Shown here: positions 1 through 6,068 of the stretch, piece by piece | Position numbering within the stretch: the stretch's first letter is position 1 | Layout of the letters: each line of letters starts with the position of its first letter | NCBI GenBank assembly: GCA_017860765.1 | Contig: JAGDMY010000057.1 | Span: 1 to 7,901, forward strand | DNA: 7,901 nucleotides | Reading direction: 5' to 3' | Source of the DNA: Chloroflexota bacterium | GTDB lineage: Bacteria; Chloroflexota; Dehalococcoidia; Dehalococcoidales; UBA3254 | Program-made: the position numbers and the translations under genes | The notes under the pieces: model-generated | Database searches by the model: none | Told to the model about the DNA's origin: nothing | The model's input: the letters and a program-made list of their open reading frames with translations, nothing else

Positions 1-761
1 TCCCACTCTTTATCGCAAATGGCCAGGGCGACCTGATTGGTCTCGATGTTGACCAGCACCACGGCCGTATGGTCGGTGATGACCTGGGCCAGGACCTGCC
101 CGCTGCGGTCGCCATGGCCGGGCTGCCGGGTCTGGTACTGGAAGGTGAAAGCTGTCGAACGGAAAGCGCTGGTCCAGCCCGGATCGGACTTAATGAACTC
201 AATGCTGCCCGGAATCCCGTCAAACTTGAAGGTGGAGCTGTTCTGGATAAATTCGGCGGCAGCCTGGCGGGCATTTTCCTCGCCGGCGGTCAACTGCTTA
301 TCCGTCAGCAAATCCCATGTCCCATCACACACGGCTGTGGTAACCTTGCCATCCTTTACCGTGACCACGGCCGTGTGGGCGGTGATGACCTGGGCCAGGA
401 CCTGCCCGCTCCGGTCGCCGTGGCCGGGATGGGTGGTCTGGAACTCGACGGCGAACTCCCACTCCGTGGGCTCAGCCGTACCCTGGGCAGAGCCGATGAT
501 TTTGCTGATCTTAAGGCTGCCCGGAACGCCATCAAATTTAAAGGTGGAGCTGTTCTGGATAACATTCAGGGCCAGGTCCTGATAGGGCACCTGGGTGGCA
601 CCGGGAGTTGGCGGAAGGGTGGATGTGGGAGGAGGAGTGGTTACAGGGATAGGGGTGGATGGGGGAGAGGTAATAGCTGGACTGGAAGCACAGCTCAGCC
701 CGGTCAATATCAAAGCCAGGCCCAGGGTGCTCGCCAGCAGGATACTGATGATTTTATTCAT
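1..761 (-). CDS. Secreted lipoprotein with two tandem ~100-residue repeat domains (3' end outside window)
   Basis: An open frame starts at ATG 761 and runs off the left edge, giving 253 residues without a stop. Residues 1-23 form a signal peptide: Lys3, a hydrophobic core, then LTGLSC with Cys24 as the likely lipidated residue. The lipobox is loose, with Gly at -3, but fits the general bacterial pattern, so export and membrane anchoring are likely. Residues 25-58 are a Pro/Thr/Ser-rich linker. Two homologous domains follow, about 62-151 and 166-253. Each opens with IQNSSTFKFDG, contains PGHGDRSGQVLAQVIT and HTAVV, and ends near a conserved Cys-Asp-x-x-Trp (Cys145, Cys249). The Shine-Dalgarno is AGAAAGG about 8 nt before the ATG. 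The domain family is not one I can name and no enzyme motif is visible; binding or a structural surface role is a guess. The reading frame is certain, the function unknown. Confidence 0.85.
   Translation of the reverse strand, partial: MNKIISILLASTLGLALILTGLSCASSPAITSPPSTPIPVTTPPPTSTLPPTPGATQVPYQDLALNVIQNSSTFKFDGVPGSLKISKIIGSAQGTAEPTEWEFAVEFQTTHPGHGDRSGQVLAQVITAHTAVVTVKDGKVTTAVCDGTWDLLTDKQLTAGEENARQAAAEFIQNSSTFKFDGIPGSIEFIKSDPGWTSAFRSTAFTFQYQTRQPGHGDRSGQVLAQVITDHTAVVLVNIETNQVALAICDKEW
63..122 (-). repeat. Intragenic repeat, copy in second domain
   Basis: This 60-bp segment encodes the PGHGDRSGQVLAQVIT..HTA part of the lipoprotein's second domain. It differs from the copy at 369-428 at only four positions, with a 31-bp run free of differences. 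A second shared stretch, at 229-250 and 541-562, encodes the IQNSSTF motif. The offsets are 306 and 312 bp, so there is a 6-bp length difference between the two domains. Confidence 0.85.
369..428 (-). repeat. Intragenic repeat, copy in first domain
   Basis: Partner of the 63-122 segment: 56 of 60 bases match. DNA-level identity here is much higher than in the surrounding parts of the two domains, for example the segments encoding residues 90-107 and 194-210, which have diverged strongly at the protein level. Confidence 0.85.
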
Positions 762-794
762 TGTTTTAGCCTTTCTTGATGATTTATTTCGAGG

Positions 795-857
795 GCATCG
801 GCGGACCTTTGCGCACTGTCAGCCGATGGCCGTCTCTAATTAATATAACGCATCGGC
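795..857 (-). promoter_or_regulatory. Lipoprotein leader with alternating inverted arms
   Basis: The 246-bp gap between the lipoprotein start and the prmC stop holds CATCGGC (796-802), GCCGATG (822-828) and CATCGGC (851-857). Read on the minus strand, the middle arm can pair with either outer arm. The AT-rich stretch 838-849 between the second and third arms (TTATATTAATTA on the minus strand) is the best place for a -10 element, but I find no well-spaced -35. If transcription starts there, only the 796-828 hairpin would be in the mRNA. A role as operator or leader structure is speculative. Confidence 0.3.
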
Positions 858-1007
858 AGCCTCAAAGTTACTGGCCGGAGAGGGAGTCTTTGCCTGGACG
901 GAAGGACAGGCAGCAACAGGCCTGATGAGCCGATAAACGCTGCAGCCTGGTAAAAGTAGACCGCAACGAAGATGTGGACGAAACTGGAAGAAATACCGGG
1001 GAACGGG

Positions 1008-1847
1008 CTATATCCTGATCTTCACCACCCTCTCAATGCCGGCCAGGTCCGGCAGGATTTCCGGAATGGCCGCCGGGAAGGCCTTCCTCAGGCAATCACT
1101 GACTGCCCCACCCTGCCCCTGGCCGATCTCCAGCCAGGCCCCACCCCCGGGCCGGACCTTGCCCTCGATCTGGCGGCACAGCTGCGCGAGCCTCTCCAGG
1201 CCGCTTTCACCGCCGTCCAGCGCCAGCGCCGGTTCGTATCTCCCGGAGGGCATCTGTGCCAGGTCCACCCTGCGGACATAGGGAAGATTGGCGATAAGGA
1301 TATCCACCGCTTCGGGGAGGGGCTCCAGCAGATCACCCTGCAGCAGGACCACCCGCCCGGCTACGTGGTGTTTGCGGCAGTTGATGTCAGCTACCTCGAG
1401 GGCAGCCGGGGAAATATCGGTGGCATAAATTTTGGCTTCCGGCAGGTAGGTGGCCAGGCTGATCGCGATAGCTCCGGAGCCGGTGCCGATGTCAGCTATC
1501 GTGCCGACCGGGTGGTCCAGCGCAAAATGAAGCGCCTCTTCCACGAGCAGTTCGCTCTCGGGGCGGGGGATCAGCACGCGGCTGTCCACATAAAATTCCA
1601 GGCCAAAAAACTCGCGGCACCCGATGATATAGGAGACCGGCTCACCCCGGGAACGGCGCTCGACCCACTGGCGGAAAATTTGCCCTTTGGAGGGTTCCAA
1701 CTCTTCCTCCAGCTGAAGGAAGAGCTGGGCGCGGCCGATCTGGAGAACATATCTGAGGAGGACCTCGCTTTCGAAGGCGGCATCTTCCACGAATTGATAG
1801 AGTGAGAGCTGCTTGCGGGCCTGGCTTAAGGCCTGTCTCAGGGTCAC
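1008..1847 (-). CDS. prmC: Peptide chain release factor N5-glutamine methyltransferase
   Basis: This SAM-dependent enzyme (PrmC/HemK) methylates the glutamine of the GGQ motif in release factors 1 and 2, raising termination efficiency; it is cytoplasmic. The 279-residue length is normal. Residues 1-75 are the helical N-terminal substrate domain. The PrmC signature FYVDSRVLIPRPESELLVE lies at 85-103, SAM motif I (ADIGTGSGAIAIS) at 118-130, and YEPALALDGGESGLE at 204-217. The catalytic loop reads NLPY (187-190) where the family usually has NPPY. The start is GTG at 1847, inside the end of prfA: start and prfA stop share the 4 nt GTGA (1844-1847), which implies translational coupling. The gene beside prfA and the substrate relationship make the identity firm. 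No terminator is evident after the TAG stop. Confidence 0.95.
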   Translation of the reverse strand: MTLRQALSQARKQLSLYQFVEDAAFESEVLLRYVLQIGRAQLFLQLEEELEPSKGQIFRQWVERRSRGEPVSYIIGCREFFGLEFYVDSRVLIPRPESELLVEEALHFALDHPVGTIADIGTGSGAIAISLATYLPEAKIYATDISPAALEVADINCRKHHVAGRVVLLQGDLLEPLPEAVDILIANLPYVRRVDLAQMPSGRYEPALALDGGESGLERLAQLCRQIEGKVRPGGGAWLEIGQGQGGAVSDCLRKAFPAAIPEILPDLAGIERVVKIRI

Positions 1848-2923
1848 GCCGGCTGCGTCTCCCCGCCGTAAGCGGATTGCGCCCGGTCAAAGGCTGTCAG
1901 GGATTCAATGATGTCGTCGATATTCCCCTCCAGAATGCCGGGCAAATTGTGAAAGTTTTGCCCGATCCGGTGGTCCGTAACCCGGTCCTGGGGAAAGTTG
2001 TAAGTCCTGATTTTTTCGGCGCGCTCGCCGCTGCCGACCTGCGACCGGCGCTCTTCGACGATTTCCTCTTCCTGCTTCCGGCGTTCGGCATCCAGAAGGC
2101 GGGAACGGAGCACCATCATGGCTTTCTGGCGGTTCCGCAGCTGGGAACGCTCATCCTGACAGACCACCACCGTGCCCGTAGGAATATGCGTCAGGCGTAC
2201 CGCCGTGGCGACCTTATTGACATTCTGGCCGCCGGCCCCGCTGCTATGAAAGATGTCGACCCTCAATGTATCCGGTGCGATGTCAATATCAACCTCATCC
2301 GCCTCGGGTAAGACTGCTACCGTGGCGGTGGAGGTATGAATTCTTCCCGAGGCCTCCGTAACCGGCACCCGCTGAACGCGGTGCACGCCTCGCTCATATT
2401 TCAGGCGGCTGAACGCGCCTTTGCCCTTAAGCTCGAAGATGATTTCCTTGTACCCGCCGCCCGCACCTTCGCTGGCACTGAGCACTTCAACCGTCCAGCG
2501 TCTGGTCTGGGCATAGCGGGAATACATGCGGAAGAGATCGGCCGCAAATAAGGCCGCCTCATCGCCCCCCGTCCCCGCCCGGATTTCCATGATGACGTCT
2601 TTCTCATCGTTGGGATCTTTGGGGATGAGGTCTATTTTGAGTTCCTCCAGGAGGCGCTCTTTCTTCTCCTGAAGGTTCTTGATCTCCTCTTTGACCATCG
2701 CAGTCATCTCTTCGTCCAGGCCGTCGGAGAGCATGGCCTGCGTCTCTTCCAGTGATTTTGAGGCAGCCTTAAAGTCAATATACCTGGTGACCACGTCCTC
2801 CATGGCCGCCCTTTCTTTGGCCAGGGTTTGCAGCTGCTGCGGGTCTCCCAGCACCTCGGGGGAGGCCATCTGCTGCGTCAGGTCCTCGAAGCGTTTTTCT
2901 AATTTTTCCAGTTGTTCCATCAT
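1844..2923 (-). CDS. prfA: Peptide chain release factor 1 (RF1)
   Basis: RF1 recognises UAA and UAG in the ribosomal A site and triggers peptide release. The 359 residues are full length. A charged coiled-coil-rich N-terminal domain (about 1-105) is followed by the RF core. The codon-reading tripeptide is PVT (187-189), the P-x-T form that marks RF1; RF2 has SPF. The catalytic GGQ is at 231-233 within HSSGAGGQNVNKV, followed by the conserved THIPTG. Two adjacent ATGs (2923 and 2920) could start the protein. I chose 2923 because GGTGA lies 7 nt upstream, good spacing for pairing with the UCACC of the 16S rRNA tail. The stop overlaps the prmC start, so the two form an operon in which the methyltransferase acts on this protein. 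Confidence 0.97.
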   Translation of the reverse strand: MMEQLEKLEKRFEDLTQQMASPEVLGDPQQLQTLAKERAAMEDVVTRYIDFKAASKSLEETQAMLSDGLDEEMTAMVKEEIKNLQEKKERLLEELKIDLIPKDPNDEKDVIMEIRAGTGGDEAALFAADLFRMYSRYAQTRRWTVEVLSASEGAGGGYKEIIFELKGKGAFSRLKYERGVHRVQRVPVTEASGRIHTSTATVAVLPEADEVDIDIAPDTLRVDIFHSSGAGGQNVNKVATAVRLTHIPTGTVVVCQDERSQLRNRQKAMMVLRSRLLDAERRKQEEEIVEERRSQVGSGERAEKIRTYNFPQDRVTDHRIGQNFHNLPGILEGNIDDIIESLTAFDRAQSAYGGETQPA

Positions 2924-2941
2924 GATTTAATCACCGCTCTA

Positions 2942-2970
2942 ATTATAAAGCTAAAATTGGCTCAAGGCAA
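2942..2970 (-). promoter_or_regulatory. Sigma-70 promoter for prfA-prmC
   Basis: On the minus strand TTGCCT (2970-2965, four of six matches to the -35 consensus) is followed after exactly 17 bp by TATAAT (2947-2942, perfect -10). Transcription should start near 2935, leaving a leader of only about 12 nt in which GGTGA lies close to the mRNA 5' end. This is inferred from consensus and spacing only. Confidence 0.55.
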
Positions 2971-3012
2971 AGAGGCCAGGCCTACTTGGCATTGACGAAA
3001 AAGGATAGACCA

Positions 3013-3040
3013 GTCCATACCGGCGAAAGCCGGTATCCAG
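3013..3040 (-). repeat. REP/dRS3-like palindrome, unit 1 (inverted)
   Basis: ATACCGGC (3017-3024) and GCCGGTAT (3029-3036) form a perfect 8-bp stem around a GAAA loop. The outer frame is GTCCAT...ATCCAG, the reverse complement of the CTGGAT...ATGGAC frame of units 2 and 3, so this unit is inverted relative to them. Palindromes of this kind are common dispersed intergenic repeats in many bacteria; read in one frame they give the familiar false peptide WIPAFAGM. Confidence 0.8.
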
Positions 3041-3059
3041 GGGAACCGTAGGAAGGAGT

Positions 3060-3126
3060 CTGGATCCCGTGTCAAGCACGGGATGGACATAGGGTGGCTG
3101 GATTCCGTGTCAGGCACGGAATGGAC
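3060..3126 (+). repeat. REP/dRS3-like palindromes, units 2 and 3 (direct pair)
   Basis: Two 29-bp units (3060-3088 and 3098-3126) repeat with a 38-bp period. Each has the frame CTGGAT...ATGGAC, a perfect 8-bp stem and a 5-nt loop: stems 3064-3071/3077-3084 and 3102-3109/3115-3122. They differ at three positions. Two of these are paired stem positions that change together (C-G to T-A) and the third is in the loop. Unit 1 lies just upstream in the opposite orientation. No transposase or RAYT gene is in the window. The rest of the 2924-3252 gap holds only the prfA promoter and no gene I can support. Confidence 0.8.
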
Positions 3127-3252
3127 CAAAAACGTTCGTCGTTGCGGGGTATCTTCTCTTCTCCGAAGCAAACTTAATACCCGTGACAACAGGTATTGCC
3201 CTTTTTCATAAGCAGCTGGAATTGTCAGTCTCTTTAGATTGCTTGTGGAGCT

Positions 3253-4329
3253 CTAAACCGGCGGCCAGACGCGGCTGCCCCGCCCAAGCCTGGTATAGCG
3301 GCTGATGGTCACGTGGTCGCCGATAACCGATCTCTCGGCAGAGACACCGTTATCCAGACAGCAGTCGTTGGCGACGATGCAGCCATTGAGATTAACCCGC
3401 TGCCCGACGCGGGTATTCTGCCAGGTGATGGAAGAATCTATCAGAGCATCTTCGGCAATAATATTCCCCGGGCCGATGACCACCGGGCCGAAGAGCTTAA
3501 CGCCGCGGCTTATCGAGCAGCCATCGCCGATAACTGCCGGACCCACTATCAGGGTCTGCTGATGGATGCTGCAGCCCTGTCCGATCTTCACAACTTTGCC
3601 CTGCACCAGGGTATAACCCTTGACTTCTCCCCGCATCAGGTCGCGGTGCAGTTGAAGGTATTTCTCCGGAGTTCCGATATCTATCCAGTAAGCCACCGAG
3701 CGGTAGCCGTAGATCGGTTCACCTTCTTCCAGAAGCTGGGGGAAAAGCTGGCGCTCAAAGCTGTAATTGGTCTGCGGCGGCATTTTTTTCAGGACCTCTT
3801 TGTCCAGAATATAGGTCCCGGCATTGACATCATGGGTAGTTATTTGCTCCCAGCTGGGCTTTTCCATGAAGCGGGTGACCCTGCCATCAGAGGTAGTCTC
3901 AATCAGTCCATAGGCGGTGGGGTCGTCCACCGGGGTCAGAGCGATGGTGACTTTGGACCTTCTTTCCCGATGGAACTGAAGCATGGCAGTGATGTCCAGG
4001 TCGGTAAAAATATCCCCGTTTAAGACCAGAAAGGTCTCTCCCAGGAACTGTTCCGCGTTTTTTACAGCGCCGGCGGTCCCCATCGGGCTGGTTTCCACCA
4101 CCAGCTTAATTTTGGTCCCGAAGCGGCCGCCGTCCTGGAAATAATCCGTCATGGGTTTTGAGAGGTGGCCCTGCGCCAGAATGATGTCGTTAATGCCATG
4201 TCCCGCCAGATAGCGGATGACGTGCTCCAGAAAGGGGGTGTTGAGCACGGGGACCATGGATTTGGCCATGTTGCAGGTGAGAGGGCGGAGGCGAGTACCC
4301 TCGCCACCCACGAGAATCAAAGCTTGCAT
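3253..4329 (-). CDS. NDP-sugar pyrophosphorylase, probably mannose-1-phosphate guanylyltransferase
   Basis: This enzyme transfers a nucleotidyl group from an NTP to a sugar 1-phosphate to make an activated sugar for glycan or envelope synthesis. The 358 residues comprise an N-terminal Rossmann-like nucleotidyltransferase domain (about 1-235) and a left-handed beta-helix of hexapeptide repeats (about 243-345). Visible motifs are GGEGTRLRPLT (8-18), GTAGA (84-88), LNGDI (103-107) with the metal-binding Asp106, EKP (156-158), NAG (169-171) and YWIDIGTPEKYLQ (214-226). The last motif and the domain plan resemble GDP-mannose pyrophosphorylases most, but glucose-1-phosphate thymidylyl- or uridylyltransferase cannot be excluded. 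The usual PKPM is AKSM (22-25); the substrate-contacting Lys23 is kept. Start ATG 4329 has AAAGGAG about 10 nt upstream. It appears to be a single-gene unit, with 329 bp to prfA downstream. Confidence 0.88.
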   Translation of the reverse strand: MQALILVGGEGTRLRPLTCNMAKSMVPVLNTPFLEHVIRYLAGHGINDIILAQGHLSKPMTDYFQDGGRFGTKIKLVVETSPMGTAGAVKNAEQFLGETFLVLNGDIFTDLDITAMLQFHRERRSKVTIALTPVDDPTAYGLIETTSDGRVTRFMEKPSWEQITTHDVNAGTYILDKEVLKKMPPQTNYSFERQLFPQLLEEGEPIYGYRSVAYWIDIGTPEKYLQLHRDLMRGEVKGYTLVQGKVVKIGQGCSIHQQTLIVGPAVIGDGCSISRGVKLFGPVVIGPGNIIAEDALIDSSITWQNTRVGQRVNLNGCIVANDCCLDNGVSAERSVIGDHVTISRYTRLGRGSRVWPPV

Positions 4330-4362
4330 GGAGTCACCGCTCCTTTTATTTTATGTTTTTAT

Positions 4363-4368
4363 ATTATA
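4363..4368 (-). promoter_or_regulatory. -10 element for the nucleotidyltransferase gene
   Basis: A perfect TATAAT lies on the minus strand in an AT-rich stretch 34 bp before the ATG. The hexamer 17 bp further upstream (4391-4386, TGTACC) matches the -35 consensus at only three positions, so either the promoter is weak or it depends on an activator. Confidence 0.4.
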
Positions 4369-4407
4369 GAACAAAGGAGCGCCGAGGTACATAGCCGTTT
4401 CGCAGTG

Positions 4408-4436
4408 TTGATACAGGAGCCTGCCGGGTGTACAAT
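4408..4436 (+). promoter_or_regulatory. Sigma-70 promoter for the alcohol dehydrogenase
   Basis: TTGATA (4408-4413) and TACAAT (4431-4436) each match consensus at five of six positions and are separated by exactly 17 bp. Transcription should begin near 4443, giving a leader of about 50 nt that ends in the Shine-Dalgarno GGGGGTGA (4481-4488), 4 nt before the ATG at 4493. The promoter is divergent from that of the nucleotidyltransferase gene, and both lie within about 75 bp. Confidence 0.6.
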
Positions 4437-4492
4437 CTATTCCATACTAAAAACCTGTTGGCCTCGCCGAATATTAAATTGGGGGTGAGAGT

Positions 4493-5611
4493 ATGAAGGT
4501 TAAAGCCGCTGTTTTACGGAAGTACGGAGCGCCGATGGACATTGAGGAGCTGGAGTTGGCCGAACCGCGTGAGAAAGAAGTCCAGGTCAAGATGCTGGCC
4601 TGCGGAGTCTGCCACTCGGATATCTCTCTCTGGGAAGGCTACATCACCCAGGACATCCCCATGGTCCCCGGGCACGAGGCCTGCGCCAGGGTGGAAAAGG
4701 TAGGTCCGGGCGTCAGCAAGCTCAAGCCTGGCGACCGCGTTATCGGCTGCTGGATGGTGCCCTGCGGCTATTGTTTCCAGTGCCGGCGGGGCCGCCCCAA
4801 CCTGTGCGAGACCAGCGCCAAATTCTTCCAGGAAGGGAACCTGTTAGACGGCACTTCACGCCTGACAGATAGGAATGGCAAAAGAGTGGGCATGGGCAGC
4901 TTCGTGACCGGCTTTGCCACCCATACCGTGATGCCGGAAATCGCCGCCATACGGGTGCCCGACCACATCCAGCTGCCCGAGGAGCAGCTTTGCCAGCTGG
5001 GATGCTCGGTGGCTACGGGATGGGGAAGCATCGTTAATGTGGCCAATGCCCGCGAAGGGAGTACGGTGGCGGTCTGGGGCTGCGGCGGCATCGGCTTGAA
5101 TGCCATCCGGGTCGCCTCTCTGCGTAACTGCAGTCTGGTGATAGCCGTTGACCTGGAGTCCTCCAAGCGGAACATCGCCCTGGAGTTCGGGGCCACCCAT
5201 TTTATCGATTCCAGCCAAAATGACCCCATTCCCATTATCAAAGATCTGACAGGCGGGGCGGGGCTGGACTTTGCGGTTGAAGCTACAGGGGACCCGGGCG
5301 CTCAGACCCAGTCCTGGTGGTCCATCAGGTCGGGAGGGTCCATCATCGCGGTCGGCATCAGCCCCATCCAGTCTACCACGGCCATACCCCTGTTCTATGC
5401 CCCCCTGCACGCCAAGGCTATCAGAGGGACCCTGTATGGCGAGACGCATCCCACCGAGGACCTGCCCAGCCTTATGGAAGTGATGAATTCCGGCCAGCTG
5501 AAGACGGATAAATTGGTTACCAGGCTGATCAGGCTGGAGGACCTGCCGGAGGCCCGCCAGGCCATTAAGGACCGCAAAGTAATCGGGCGCTGGGTCATCA
5601 AATACGACTAG
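4493..5611 (+). CDS. Zinc-dependent alcohol dehydrogenase, medium-chain family
   Basis: This is a cytoplasmic oxidoreductase interconverting an alcohol and a carbonyl with a nicotinamide cofactor. The 372 residues are standard length and match class I/III-type enzymes. Catalytic zinc ligands are Cys40 (in CGVCHSD), His61 followed by Glu62 (PGHEA) and Cys171 (LGCSVATGWGS). The structural zinc site is complete: Cys91, Cys94, Cys97, Cys105. The Rossmann motif GCGGIG lies at 196-201, and Asp220 at the end of the second strand predicts NAD(H) rather than NADP(H). The C-terminal half ends with the usual dimer and substrate-domain strands (IGRWVIKYD). The substrate is not readable from sequence. Its stop lies 9 nt from the stop of the convergent DUF35 gene, so it is not in that operon, but it may serve the same acyl-CoA or alcohol pathway. 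Its own promoter is at 4408-4436. Confidence 0.93.
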   Translation: MKVKAAVLRKYGAPMDIEELELAEPREKEVQVKMLACGVCHSDISLWEGYITQDIPMVPGHEACARVEKVGPGVSKLKPGDRVIGCWMVPCGYCFQCRRGRPNLCETSAKFFQEGNLLDGTSRLTDRNGKRVGMGSFVTGFATHTVMPEIAAIRVPDHIQLPEEQLCQLGCSVATGWGSIVNVANAREGSTVAVWGCGGIGLNAIRVASLRNCSLVIAVDLESSKRNIALEFGATHFIDSSQNDPIPIIKDLTGGAGLDFAVEATGDPGAQTQSWWSIRSGGSIIAVGISPIQSTTAIPLFYAPLHAKAIRGTLYGETHPTEDLPSLMEVMNSGQLKTDKLVTRLIRLEDLPEARQAIKDRKVIGRWVIKYD

Positions 5612-5620
5612 GACGCGCTG

Positions 5621-6052
5621 CTAGAAGGCCTGGCCGTCCGAACTGACCAGAGGTCTGAACCTGGGGAGGGATATCTCCCCGGTCACATCTTCGAAAGTGA
5701 CCTCTACGGGCATATCGATATGGATATCTTCCAGCTTGCAGCCAACGATGTTGGTCATAATAAGCGGGCCCTCTTCCAGCTCCACCCAGGCCACATTATA
5801 AGGCAAATACTTCTCCCATGAGGGATGATAAGCTACGTGGTACACGATAAAGGTGTAAACTTTCCCTTTGCCGCTGGCCCTGACCCAGCCCATCCGGGGG
5901 TTGTCACAGGCCAGGCAATGAGTGGGAGGGTTGTAATAAGCCCCGCAATTGGCGCACCTGTAGACCATCAGCTGATGCCGTTTAGCCCCTTCCCAGAATC
6001 CTTTCTCGGTTTCAGTTACCAGCGGCAGGGGTCTATCGTAGTGATTTAACAT
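5621..6052 (-). CDS. DUF35-type zinc-ribbon/OB-fold protein, partner of thiolase-like protein
   Basis: At 143 residues this is the usual size for the family. Residues 11-30 (ETEKGFWEGAKRHQLMV) are the typical helical lead-in. A rubredoxin-like zinc ribbon follows with Cys33, Cys36, Cys46 and Cys49. An OB-fold makes up about 60-125 (GKGKVYTFIVYHVAYHP onward). DUF35 proteins are obligate partners of thiolase-superfamily enzymes, for example in archaeal acetoacetyl-CoA thiolase/HMG-CoA synthase complexes and the steroid aldolase Ltp2-ChsH2, where they help position CoA substrates. Here the gene follows a thiolase-like gene after 16 nt, which fits a complex. The ATG at 6052 matches the family N-terminus, yet the strong AGGAGGT lies 18 nt away, within the last thiolase codons; no other start codon is available between. 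Confidence 0.9.
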   Translation of the reverse strand: MLNHYDRPLPLVTETEKGFWEGAKRHQLMVYRCANCGAYYNPPTHCLACDNPRMGWVRASGKGKVYTFIVYHVAYHPSWEKYLPYNVAWVELEEGPLIMTNIVGCKLEDIHIDMPVEVTFEDVTGEISLPRFRPLVSSDGQAF

Positions 6053-6068
6053 AACAGAATACTGTGAA

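Noticed and set aside
37..779. Two plus-strand open frames (181 and 236 codons) with internal repetition
   Set aside because: Their repetition mirrors the duplicated lipoprotein on the minus strand, which has a signal peptide, lipobox and Shine-Dalgarno.
891..912. Hairpin TGCCTG...CAGGCA downstream of prmC
   Set aside because: Only 6 bp with a 10-nt loop and no T tract on either strand; not a convincing terminator.
972..1805. Long plus-strand open frame (277 codons) opposite prmC
   Set aside because: It is antisense to a clearly conserved prmC, has no recognisable domain and no ribosome-binding site; a GC-rich shadow frame.
3013..3126. CRISPR-like array
   Set aside because: Only three units, one of them inverted, with short non-uniform spacing and palindromic cores; no cas gene. 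Fits dispersed palindromic repeats instead.
2962..3189. 75-codon minus-strand open frame containing WIPAFAGM-like peptide
   Set aside because: This peptide is the conceptual translation of dispersed palindromic repeats; no ribosome-binding site, and it overlaps the prfA promoter.
3176..3206. Possible terminator: AATACC...GGTATT followed by a T run on the plus strand
   Set aside because: The stem is short and AT-rich, the T run begins 5 nt after it, and no plus-strand gene lies upstream; on the minus strand the T tract is missing.
3313..4023. Plus-strand open frame (236 codons) opposite the nucleotidyltransferase
   Set aside because: Shadow of a gene with intact family motifs; no start signal.
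4856..5449. Minus-strand open frame (197 codons) opposite the alcohol dehydrogenase
   Set aside because: Antisense to a protein with all zinc ligands and a Rossmann motif; no domain recognised.
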